NCBI GenBank assembly: GCA_963732095.1
Contig: CAVSZA010000048.1
Span: forward strand, 124,001 to 188,000
Length of the DNA: 64,000 nucleotides
Origin: AP-15 sp963732095
GTDB taxonomy: Bacteria > Pseudomonadota > Alphaproteobacteria > ATCC43930 > CGMCC-115725
Direction of reading: 5' to 3'
The position numbers were made by a program, and so were the translations under genes. Of this stretch, positions 1-7,296 are shown one piece after another. The notes beneath the pieces are model-generated. The model was not told the origin of the DNA and did no database searches. It saw only the letters and a program-made list of their open reading frames with translations. Position 1 is the stretch's first letter; each line of letters starts with the position of its first letter.

Positions 1-2
1 AA

Positions 3-371
3 TTCCAGTACACCGACGGCGTTTCGGACACGAGCCGGATCTCACCGGATAACTGGACCCATGATCAGCCGCTGCTCGACCGGCCCGGCAACAACGATAT
101 TCAACTCGACATCTTTTACGATTACCGAACCAATCTGCCGCTCTATCCGAAAGTGCAGGAGTACCTGCGCCAGCATCAGCCGCCGACATTGATCGTCTGG
201 GGAAAAAACGACTTCATCTTTCCGGCCGAGGGCGCCCACCCCTATAAGCGCGACCTCACGGACCTCGAATTCCATTTGCTCGACACCGGCCACTTTGTGC
301 TGGAGGATAAGGCCAACGAGGTGTTCCCACTCATCAAGGACTTCCTAAATCGCAAGCTCCGCAGTGGCTGA
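3..371 (+). CDS. alpha/beta hydrolase, C-terminal part (cut by window start)
   Basis: The reading frame is open from the first bases and ends at TGA 369-371, so only about the last 122 residues are present. The visible part matches the C-terminal half of an alpha/beta-fold hydrolase of the haloalkane dehalogenase/epoxide hydrolase type: the segment WGKNDFIF carries the candidate acid residue of the triad, and TGHFVLED about 40 residues later carries the catalytic His. The nucleophile elbow lies upstream of the window. The substrate cannot be read from this fragment. The next gene downstream is on the opposite strand, so this is the end of a transcription unit. Confidence 0.8.
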   Translation, partial: FQYTDGVSDTSRISPDNWTHDQPLLDRPGNNDIQLDIFYDYRTNLPLYPKVQEYLRQHQPPTLIVWGKNDFIFPAEGAHPYKRDLTDLEFHLLDTGHFVLEDKANEVFPLIKDFLNRKLRSG

Positions 372-559
372 GCTTCCTGGCGGTCATGGGTACGTGATCT
401 GTATCGACGGACCGGCGCGGCCGACGTGAAGGCGGACCTGAAAATTGCCGTAATGTTATGAGAGCGTGTGTCCTTTGAGACTGGTGCCGCAAACGGTTGG
501 TTGTTTAGAACCCTTATTATGCGGATCCCCGGGGGCGATAGTTGGTCGGGAGAAATCAC

Positions 560-697
560 TTCGCTGTTATTTCGCTGTTATGAGCAAAAGACAGCGAACA
601 TTCTTGCTGCGCTCTGCTGTTCTCATTTCGCTAAAGTGACAAATTCCGCGGCCGAGCCCAGTCTGCCGGCTGTTGTTTCGCTGCAAATAACAGCGAA
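560..697. repeat. clustered TTCGCTGTTAT repeats, direct and inverted
   Basis: The 11-mer TTCGCTGTTAT occurs twice head to tail at 560-570 and 571-581, and its exact reverse complement ATAACAGCGAA lies at 687-697. Shorter partial copies occur at 591-598 (ACAGCGAA) and 676-683 (TTTCGCTG). The copies sit in the 378-base gap between two convergent genes, in which I see no coding region. The inverted outer copies could fold as a stem spanning about 130 bases. The role is unknown; an integration or attachment scar or a repeat family is possible. Confidence 0.6.
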
Positions 698-749
698 AAC
701 AGCGGCGGCGCCCCCGGTCTTCCGATGGGCGCCGCCGCACGCTGGGTTC

Positions 750-1889
750 TTAATTGATGAGCCCGTAGAATTTGCCCGCGTTCTCGCAGGTGATCTTGTG
801 CACGACTTCGGGTGCGAGGCCGGCGAACTGCTCCTTGATGTATTTCGAGGATTCCGGCCACACGCCGTCGGTGTGCGGGTAGTCGGAGCCCCACATCAAG
901 GTCTCGACGCCGATGTCGTCGACGAGCTTGGTGCCGATCGGGTCGAACTGGAACGTCGCCTTGCACTGGCGGCGCCAGTATTCGCTCGGCTTCATCTTGA
1001 TCAGGTCGCGGAAGCGGTCCTCATACTCGAAATCCATGCGGTCGAGCGCGTAGGGCAGCCAGCCGATGCCGCTCTCGCCGAACGAAACCTTGAGCCGCGG
1101 GTGCCGCTCCAGGACGCCGGCGCCAATGAGGGCGGCGATGATGTTGATGAGCCCCATCTGGAAGGCCGACACGCCGGTGAACATCGCGGCGCGGCGGACC
1201 TGGCCGGAAACGCCTTCGCGGGCCCGCGGCGAGGTCGTCGGGAAGGTGTGGAAGTGCAACGGCAACTGCACTTCTTCGACGACGTTCCACAGCGGCTCCC
1301 AGACCGGATGCCACATCGGCTCCATGTCCCAGGAGCAGGACAGTTCGAGGCCTTTGATGCCCATTTTGGCGACGCGGCGGATTTCCTTCACCGCGTCGTC
1401 GATGTCGCCATACGGAAGACAGGCGAGGCCGATCTCGCGGTCCGGATAGTGGCTGCAGAAATCCTTCAGGAAATCATTGTAGATCCGCAGCATCTCGTTC
1501 GAGGCCTCGCGGTCGTTGAGGCGCGAGGCGGCGCCGAGAATGCCGTAGATGACCTCGGCGTCGACGCCGTCGCGGTCCATGTCCTTGATCCGCAGATGCG
1601 GGTCGCTGCAGCGGCGGATGTCGCGCTTGCCGTCCTCGTACATCCCGGTTTCGGCCATCTTGTCGACGCGGTGGTTCTGCCCCGGAACAAAGGGCGCGCC
1701 GCCCGGCCCGACGCCGTTCTTCAATCCGAAACTGGCGCCGTTCTTGGCGACCCATTGCGGCCCTTGCGGCCCGTCCTCGACATAGGGCATGCGCTCCTTC
1801 AACTCGCGGCGCGCTTCGGACACGAAAAGGTCGGGCGGCATCCACGGCATGTCGAGATGGCAATCGGCCGAGATCCTGCGGTATTGCAT
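750..1889 (-). CDS. amidohydrolase family protein (TIM-barrel metal-dependent hydrolase)
   Basis: Encodes 379 residues of the amidohydrolase-2 superfamily (ACMSD / gamma-resorcylate decarboxylase type), which hydrolyse or decarboxylate small aromatic and cyclic acids. The N-terminal strand carries SADCHLDMPW (residues 7-16), where D-x-H replaces the more usual H-x-H metal pair. The C-terminal GSDYPHTDGVWP (from about residue 334) carries the late metal-binding Asp and His. FGESGIGWLPYAL is a typical internal barrel strand. The frame is open 42 codons further upstream, but that extension looks non-coding, so ATG at 1889 is chosen. The gene stands alone on this strand, facing a small calcium-binding protein. 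The substrate is unknown; the neighbouring flavin oxidoreductase, lactonase and CoA-transferase genes suggest catabolism. Confidence 0.85.
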   Translation of the reverse strand: MQYRRISADCHLDMPWMPPDLFVSEARRELKERMPYVEDGPQGPQWVAKNGASFGLKNGVGPGGAPFVPGQNHRVDKMAETGMYEDGKRDIRRCSDPHLRIKDMDRDGVDAEVIYGILGAASRLNDREASNEMLRIYNDFLKDFCSHYPDREIGLACLPYGDIDDAVKEIRRVAKMGIKGLELSCSWDMEPMWHPVWEPLWNVVEEVQLPLHFHTFPTTSPRAREGVSGQVRRAAMFTGVSAFQMGLINIIAALIGAGVLERHPRLKVSFGESGIGWLPYALDRMDFEYEDRFRDLIKMKPSEYWRRQCKATFQFDPIGTKLVDDIGVETLMWGSDYPHTDGVWPESSKYIKEQFAGLAPEVVHKITCENAGKFYGLIN

Positions 1890-2082
1890 GTTGTTTTCCC
1901 CGCTCCAGGTTGTCGAAGGGTCTGCGGGCACTGTACTCCTTCGAAGCCTAGGATTCGTGGGAAAGCAGCCTGCCAGACCCGTCTTTTTTGCGCACGCGAC
2001 ATGAACGCGATGCAACCCGCGGCTTGTATTCGCACGCAGTGCATGCTATTCATCAATTTTAGTCAACTGAAAGTCGTAGCAA

Positions 2083-2397
2083 ATGCGTTCTACCATCTTC
2101 GTGGCCTTCGTCGCGCTGTCTCTGCTGCCAGCGACAAGCTTCGCTCAGACGGCGCCGCAAACCGCCGCCGTCGAGAGTGCAGCCCCTGCACCTTCCGCTC
2201 CGACGGGCAATGGCGGCATCACGCGGGATCAATTCATCCAACGCGCCAAGGACCGGGCTGCGGAACGGGCCGGGGCCCGCTTCGACCAGATGGACGCCGA
2301 TCACGATGGCATCCTCGACCGCGCCGAGATCCGCGCCTGGCGCACCCAGCACCCGCGCCATGCCGGCGCGCAACCGTCCCAGCCTGCGCCGCAATAA
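2083..2397 (+). CDS. small exported EF-hand protein
   Basis: A 104-residue protein with an N-terminal signal peptide (hydrophobic residues 3-18, likely cleavage after SFA near residue 21). After an Ala/Pro-rich linker there is one full EF-hand loop, DADHDGILDRAE (residues 71-82), with acidic residues at loop positions 1, 3, 5, 9 and 12, so calcium binding is well supported. GGITRDQFIQRA about 30 residues earlier looks like the end of a degenerate first hand. The tail is Pro/Gln rich. Alphaproteobacteria carry many such small periplasmic EF-hand proteins; specific partners are unknown. It is followed 65 bases later by the VOC gene on the same strand. Confidence 0.8.
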   Translation: MRSTIFVAFVALSLLPATSFAQTAPQTAAVESAAPAPSAPTGNGGITRDQFIQRAKDRAAERAGARFDQMDADHDGILDRAEIRAWRTQHPRHAGAQPSQPAPQ

Positions 2398-2462
2398 TCC
2401 GGCTGCCGGTTCCGGCCAATTCGCGGTAGAGTGATACCCACCGCGAGCGAAAGGAGCTGACA

Positions 2463-2915
2463 ATGCCGGACGCAGGAACTGTCGAGTCGAGGAACGCTTC
2501 GAGCGCCGGGGAAGGAGTCCGCATAGCCGGCCTCGACCACGTTGTACTTCGCGTCGGCAATCTCGACCGGGCGATCGATTTCTACGAGAGAGTTCTGAAC
2601 TGCCGCGTCGAGCGCCGGCTCGAGCAACCCAAGCTGGTCCAGCTGCGCGCCGGCGCCTCTCTGATCGACCTGGTTCCGGCTTCCGCCTCGCCGGGCGAGG
2701 CCGGAGATGGCGCGGGGCGCAACATGGATCACTTCGCCGTGCGGGTCGACGGGTTCGACCCAGCGGCCTTGGCCGCCCATCTGCGGAGGCACGGCGTCGA
2801 GGTCGGCGACGTTCGGGAACGCTACGGCGCCGAGGGCTACGGCCCCTCGCTCTACATCTGCGACCCCGACGGCAATACGGTCGAACTCAAAGGTCCGGCG
2901 ACAAGGGGGCTGTAG
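2463..2915 (+). CDS. VOC family (glyoxalase/extradiol dioxygenase fold) protein
   Basis: A 150-residue protein with two beta-alpha-beta-beta-beta modules of the vicinal oxygen chelate fold. Likely metal ligands are the His in GLDHVVLRV (residue 26), the His in NMDHFAVRV in the second half, and the Glu in GNTVELKG near the C-terminus, as in glyoxalase I-like proteins. The ATG at 2463 follows AAAGGAG by six bases. The length fits a single-chain, two-module VOC protein that would work as a dimer. It could be a lyase, isomerase or dioxygenase in the surrounding catabolic region, or a resistance protein; the sequence does not decide. Confidence 0.85.
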   Translation: MPDAGTVESRNASSAGEGVRIAGLDHVVLRVGNLDRAIDFYERVLNCRVERRLEQPKLVQLRAGASLIDLVPASASPGEAGDGAGRNMDHFAVRVDGFDPAALAAHLRRHGVEVGDVRERYGAEGYGPSLYICDPDGNTVELKGPATRGL

Positions 2916-2955
2916 GACAGAAGGAGGTGTAGGACGGCGCCGACCGGCGGTGCTT

Positions 2956-4092
2956 CTATGCCGGCGCGAACAGGTCCGAACTCGCAGCACCTTGCGTGAC
3001 CGGCGCCGGCGGTGCGGCGAAGGCGCTGTCATTTTGCAGCACAGGCAATACCCAACTCGCGAAGAGCCTCATGTTCTTTTCGGCGTCGTCATGGGGAATG
3101 CCGCCAAACGAGAATTCGGTGACGACATGGTCGGTCCCGGTCACCCGCTGCAATTCGGCGATCTGCTCAATGCAGTCCTCCGGCGTGCCGACGATCTGGA
3201 TCTTGACATAGAACTCCGTGGCCCTGACCCGTTCTTCCTCGCTCTGCAAACGGGCATAGGTTTTGGCCATCTTCCCGTAGGTCTCGTAGCCTTTGACCGT
3301 GGCGAGATGCCCGTCCGAGAAATGGTAGTGGTTGTCGATTGATTGCCATTTCTCTCCGAGCCATCTCATCGCGCGGTCATGCGCCTCCGCCCGGCTTTCG
3401 GCGCAGGACACATTGGTCAGGATGATCGGCGGCGGCGGGTTATGGCCGACGCCGTGTGCGATCTCGCGGTAACTGACGATGCTCTCGGCCGCCTTCGCCC
3501 ACTCGTTCTGCATGACGACGAGGATTCCGAACCCGAGCTTCGCCATGATCTCGGCCAATTCCGGGCTGACCGAGGAGGCATAGAAGCGCTCTTCAGGATG
3601 CGAGATCGGCCGCGGCCGGATCGAGGTCTTCGGGATCTGGTAGAATTCGCCCTGCCACTCGAATTCGGGCTCGCGCAATGCCTTGCGGATCAGCTGCGCC
3701 GCTTCCGCAAAGCGCGGCCGCGCTTCTTCCATCGGAATGCGGAACCCCTCATATTCGACGCTCGCCGCACCGCGGCCAAAGCCGAACAGGCAGCGTCCGC
3801 CGGAGAGGATGTCGAGCAGCGCAATCCCTTCGGCGACGCGGATCGGGTCGTGCCACGGCAACACAATGACCGCTGTTCCGAGCACGATCCGCTTGGTGCG
3901 GCCGGCATAATAGGCCAGAAGCTCAAGGGGAGCCGGCGACATCGCGTATCCGGTGAAATGGTGCTCGAGCGCGAATAGCGAGTCGAAACCGAGCGGCTCG
4001 GCGAGATCCCCCATCGTCAGATGGTCGGAGACGACCGCCACGTCGGGGCGAGGCGGCTCGGACAGCATGTTGAGCGCAATACCGACTTTCAT
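2956..4092 (-). CDS. LLM class flavin-dependent oxidoreductase
   Basis: Encodes 378 residues of the bacterial luciferase-like monooxygenase superfamily, which uses reduced FMN (or F420 in some branches). The early barrel strand ends in FALEHH (residues 40-45), followed by LGTAVIVLPWHDP and ALLDILSGGRCLFGFGRG, all hallmark segments. A C-terminal part (VGTPEDCIEQI, FSFGGIPHDDA) completes the barrel. ATG at 4092 is preferred over an in-frame TTG 15 bases upstream because GGAGG lies six bases ahead of it. The SMP-30 gene lies 118 bases upstream on the same strand, so the two may be cotranscribed. Probable role: oxygenation of a small organic substrate, likely fed by a separate flavin reductase not seen here. 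Confidence 0.88.
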   Translation of the reverse strand: MKVGIALNMLSEPPRPDVAVVSDHLTMGDLAEPLGFDSLFALEHHFTGYAMSPAPLELLAYYAGRTKRIVLGTAVIVLPWHDPIRVAEGIALLDILSGGRCLFGFGRGAASVEYEGFRIPMEEARPRFAEAAQLIRKALREPEFEWQGEFYQIPKTSIRPRPISHPEERFYASSVSPELAEIMAKLGFGILVVMQNEWAKAAESIVSYREIAHGVGHNPPPPIILTNVSCAESRAEAHDRAMRWLGEKWQSIDNHYHFSDGHLATVKGYETYGKMAKTYARLQSEEERVRATEFYVKIQIVGTPEDCIEQIAELQRVTGTDHVVTEFSFGGIPHDDAEKNMRLFASWVLPVLQNDSAFAAPPAPVTQGAASSDLFAPA

Positions 4093-4210
4093 CGTGGCCC
4101 TCCGCAACTAAGGTTCACCACAGAGACACGGAGATCGCGGCGTGTTCGTTCAGGCGAGATGCCGTGATGTTCTCTGTGTCGTCCATGCCTCCGTGGTGCA
4201 AACTTTCGCG

Positions 4211-5080
4211 TTATTTCGCCCGCAGGCGGTACCAGGGGTGCGGCTGACCGGGGGTCTTGACGCGCATCGTGTAGACCGATGTGCGGGCGGTGAAGAAGAT
4301 TGTCCTGAGGTCGGGGCCGCCAAAGCACAGGTTGGCCGGGATCTCGGGCGTGCGGATGATGCCGAGCCGCGAGCCGTCGGGCGAGTAAACCCAGGTACCG
4401 CCCGGCCCGGTACAATAGACCCGGCCCTCGACATCGACCTTCATGCCGTCGGGCACGCCGTCGGTCTCCTCGGAGGACATATCGGCAAAGATCCGGCGCC
4501 GCACCATGTTGCCGGCGTCATCGAGCTCGATCGCGTGGATGTATTGCGCGTGCCGGGTATTGGCGACGTAGAGCACCCGCTCATCGGACGAGAAAGCGAG
4601 CCCGTTCGGATATTCGAATTCGGCGACGAGGCGACTGGCGCCGTCCGGCTCGACGCGATAGACGCCGGCATGCGGCAGCTCCTTTTCGGCAAGCGGTACG
4701 CGCAGCCCGGGATCGGTGAACCAGATGCTGCCGTCGGATTTGCAGACCACATCATTCGGGCGGTTGATCCGCTTGCCCTCGTAGCGGTCCATCAGGACCT
4801 CCGAGCGGCCGTCGGCCGACCAGCGGGTGACGCGCCGGTTGCCGCCTTCGCAGATCACGAGCCGGCCCTGCAGATCAAAGGTCGTGCCGTTGCCCTCGCC
4901 GGTCTCGGTGCGCACAACCTCCGGCGCACGGCCTGGCATCATTCGGTAGAGCACGCTCTTTCGGACATCGACAAAATAATAAAAGCCGTCCGGGTGCCAC
5001 AACGGCCCTTCGGTAAAGACGAAACCGGTTGCCAGCCGCTCGGCCTCGGTCGTGTCCAGAATTGCCCCCAGCCCAGCCAT
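4211..5080 (-). CDS. SMP-30/gluconolactonase/LRE family protein
   Basis: A 289-residue six-bladed beta-propeller lactonase. Divalent-metal ligands of the family are visible: Glu24 in FTEGPLWHPDG, Asn in RPNDVV, Asn in YPNGLAF and Asp in PDGMKVDVEG. Members hydrolyse sugar lactones or related cyclic esters. The start at 5080 follows a good GGGGAGGA site; a much longer open frame upstream on this strand runs opposite the MBL gene and is taken as non-coding. It is divergent from the MBL-fold hydrolase, with about 90 bases between starts, so both probably share a bidirectional control region. Confidence 0.87.
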   Translation of the reverse strand: MAGLGAILDTTEAERLATGFVFTEGPLWHPDGFYYFVDVRKSVLYRMMPGRAPEVVRTETGEGNGTTFDLQGRLVICEGGNRRVTRWSADGRSEVLMDRYEGKRINRPNDVVCKSDGSIWFTDPGLRVPLAEKELPHAGVYRVEPDGASRLVAEFEYPNGLAFSSDERVLYVANTRHAQYIHAIELDDAGNMVRRRIFADMSSEETDGVPDGMKVDVEGRVYCTGPGGTWVYSPDGSRLGIIRTPEIPANLCFGGPDLRTIFFTARTSVYTMRVKTPGQPHPWYRLRAK

Positions 5081-5173
5081 CCGCGTCCTCCCCGTCAAAG
5101 CGTCATCGGGAGAAAGGCTACTCCCGGACCCGCCGACCTGTCTATTTTCCTCCGCCGAAGCGGGAGGAAAGCG

Positions 5174-6028
5174 ATGATGAAGTGGCGGGTTGGCGAGGTC
5201 ACGGTCACGAAGATCGTCGAGCTGGAGATGACCGGCGGGAGCCGGTTCATCCTGCCGCAGGCAACTCGCGAAGCTGTCTTGCCGATCGGCTGGCTGCAGC
5301 CCGATTTCGCCGACGATCTCGGGCGCTTGAAAATGAGCGTTCACGCGCTCGTCGTCGAAACACCAAGCCGGCGCATCATCGTCGACACCTGCCTCGGCAA
5401 CGACAAGGAGAACCGGGGCATCCCGACGTGGAACAGGCTCCAGACTAGCTTTCTCGGCGATCTGGCGGCAGCCGGATATGCCCGCGAGACGATCGACACG
5501 GTGATCTGCACGCACCTCCATGTCGATCACGTCGGCTGGAACACGATGCTGGTCGAGGGCCACTGGGTTCCGACTTTCCCGAAGGCGCGTTACCTGATGG
5601 GCCGCGTCGAATTCGCACATTGGACCAGCCAGCATGAGCGCGAGGACATGTCGGCAGTGCTCACCGACTCGGTGACCCCGGTCTGGGAGGCCGAACTCGT
5701 CGATCTCGTCGAGACCGATCATCGGATCTGCGATGAAGTGAACCTCGTCCCGACCCTGGGCCATACCCCTGGTCACGTCAGCGTGCGGATCGCCTCGCAA
5801 GGCGAAGAGGCGCTGATCACCGGCGATTTTGTGCATCACCCTTGTCAGATCGCCCATCCGGATTGGTCGTCGACGGCGGATAGCGACCCGCTCGAGGCGC
5901 GGCTGACGCGCATGCGCAGTTTGACGTACCTCGCCGATGGCCCGATCCTCGTCATCGGCACGCATTTCGCCGGCCGGACCGCCGGGCATGTCGTCCGGGA
6001 CGGCGACGCGTACCGCTTGGCCGAGTGA
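5174..6028 (+). CDS. MBL-fold metallo-hydrolase
   Basis: A 284-residue metallo-beta-lactamase-fold protein. THLHVDHVGW (residues 113-122) is the HxHxDH zinc motif; GHTPGHVSVRI supplies the third His, ITGDFVHHP the bridging Asp, and GTHFAG near the end the last His. The pattern resembles quorum-quenching lactonases and arylsulfatase-like MBL enzymes. Two adjacent ATG codons (5174, 5177) follow GGGAGGA; the first is used here, and the second is equally possible. The CoA-transferase starts 12 bases after the stop, so the two are almost certainly one operon. Confidence 0.88.
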   Translation: MMKWRVGEVTVTKIVELEMTGGSRFILPQATREAVLPIGWLQPDFADDLGRLKMSVHALVVETPSRRIIVDTCLGNDKENRGIPTWNRLQTSFLGDLAAAGYARETIDTVICTHLHVDHVGWNTMLVEGHWVPTFPKARYLMGRVEFAHWTSQHEREDMSAVLTDSVTPVWEAELVDLVETDHRICDEVNLVPTLGHTPGHVSVRIASQGEEALITGDFVHHPCQIAHPDWSSTADSDPLEARLTRMRSLTYLADGPILVIGTHFAGRTAGHVVRDGDAYRLAE

Positions 6029-6039
6029 GGAGTTGGACG

Positions 6040-7242
6040 ATGGGTGAGCAGGTCTTCGACGGCTTGAAGGTGATCGACTGTGCGAGCTTTATCGCCGGGC
6101 CGGCGGCAGCGACGGTGATGTCCGATTTTGGCGCCGAGGTAATCAAGATCGAGCCGCCGGGTATGGGCGATCCGTACCGGCGTCGCGCGACCCCATCGCT
6201 GGGGCCGGGACTCAAGAGCAACCCCGGGTTCGAGCTCGACGGGCGCAACAAGAAGAGTCTGGCGCTCGACCTCCGCTCACCCGCGGGACAAGCTGTGTTG
6301 CAGCGGTTGGTTACGCGGGCTGATGTGTTCATCACCAATTACCCGCCGCCGGTGCGCCGTCGGCTCGGGATCACCTATGAGGAGTTGGCGCCGCTCAACG
6401 AGCGGCTCATCTACGCCTCGTTCAGCGGCTATGGCGAAGCCGGGCCCGAGGCCGACAAGCCCGGCTTCGACGCGACTGCCTGGTGGGCGCGCACCGGGCT
6501 GATGCATCTCGTGCGCGCCGGAGAAGAGGCGACGCCGGCCCGGTCATTGCCGGGAATGGGCGACCATCCCTCGGCCATGGCGACTTATGGCGCAATCGTT
6601 ACGGCGCTCTACCAGCGCGAGCGCACCGGCAAGGGCGGTTATGTCGGCTCCTCGCTGCTGGCCAATGGCATCTGGGCCAATGGCTGCTCAGTGCAGGCCG
6701 CGCTGTGCGGCGAGAAAGTCGTGCCGCAGCCGCCGCGCGAGCGCGGCCTCAATGCGCTGCGGGTGCATTACCGCTGCCGCGACGGGCATTGGCTGCTGCT
6801 GTCGATCGCTCCCGACGAATGGCGTTGGGAAAAATTCAAGGAATGTCTCGGAGCGAGCGCATTGGCCCAACCGCGCTTTGCGGCGCATGAGGGTCGCGAG
6901 GCCAATGCGCACGAGCTGATCACCATTCTTGACGGGATATTTGCGACAAAGGATTTCGCCGAGTGGCGATCGATCCTTGGCGCTGCCGGCATCATCTTCG
7001 GCATTGTCGCCAAGATGGAGGACATTGCCGAGGATCCCCAGATGCTGGCGAGCGAGGCATTGGTGGCGTTCACCGACGGTGAAACGATGACGGTCAACAG
7101 CCCGATCTGGCTCAAGGGGCAGGAAAAGATCAAACCGCGCCGCGCTCCGGCAGTAGGGGAGCACAGCGATGAGGTGCTGCTGGCCGCGGGCTACACGGGC
7201 GACGAGATCCAGGCGCTGCGCGCCGAGGACGTAATCGGCTGA
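6040..7242 (+). CDS. class III CoA-transferase (CaiB/BaiF family)
   Basis: A 400-residue family III acyl-CoA transferase, which moves CoA between carboxylic acids through an aspartyl-CoA thioester. The N-terminal segment (DGLKVIDCASFIAGPAA, then DFGAEVIKIEPPG) is typical, and Asp144 in KPGFDATAWW is the candidate catalytic Asp. ATG at 6040 is preferred to a GTG at 6025 that overlaps the previous stop, because GAGGAG sits seven bases before the ATG. It is in an operon with the MBL hydrolase, which suggests activation of an acid released by hydrolysis. An intrinsic terminator for the converging phosphoesterase follows at once. Confidence 0.9.
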   Translation: MGEQVFDGLKVIDCASFIAGPAAATVMSDFGAEVIKIEPPGMGDPYRRRATPSLGPGLKSNPGFELDGRNKKSLALDLRSPAGQAVLQRLVTRADVFITNYPPPVRRRLGITYEELAPLNERLIYASFSGYGEAGPEADKPGFDATAWWARTGLMHLVRAGEEATPARSLPGMGDHPSAMATYGAIVTALYQRERTGKGGYVGSSLLANGIWANGCSVQAALCGEKVVPQPPRERGLNALRVHYRCRDGHWLLLSIAPDEWRWEKFKECLGASALAQPRFAAHEGREANAHELITILDGIFATKDFAEWRSILGAAGIIFGIVAKMEDIAEDPQMLASEALVAFTDGETMTVNSPIWLKGQEKIKPRRAPAVGEHSDEVLLAAGYTGDEIQALRAEDVIG

Positions 7243-7244
7243 GC

Positions 7245-7277
7245 AAAAAAGGCGCCGGTCCCGTTCCCGAGACCGGC
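7245..7277 (-). terminator. intrinsic terminator of the minus-strand phosphoesterase
   Basis: A perfect 7-bp stem (GCCGGTC 7254-7260 with GACCGGC 7271-7277) is followed on the minus strand by six T (A6 at 7245-7250). It lies 20 bases past the phosphoesterase stop and just behind the converging CoA-transferase. Confidence 0.65.
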
Positions 7278-7296
7278 TATCGGATGCTTCTATCGG

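Noticed and set aside
523..533. String GGATCCCCGGG, identical to part of common cloning-vector polylinkers
   Set aside because: Flanking sequence is not vector-like; in GC-rich DNA a chance match is likely, so contamination is not claimed.
468..2429. Open plus-strand frame of 653 codons opposite the amidohydrolase
   Set aside because: It is the antisense of a well-supported gene in GC-rich DNA; its translation matches no family and it has no ribosome site.
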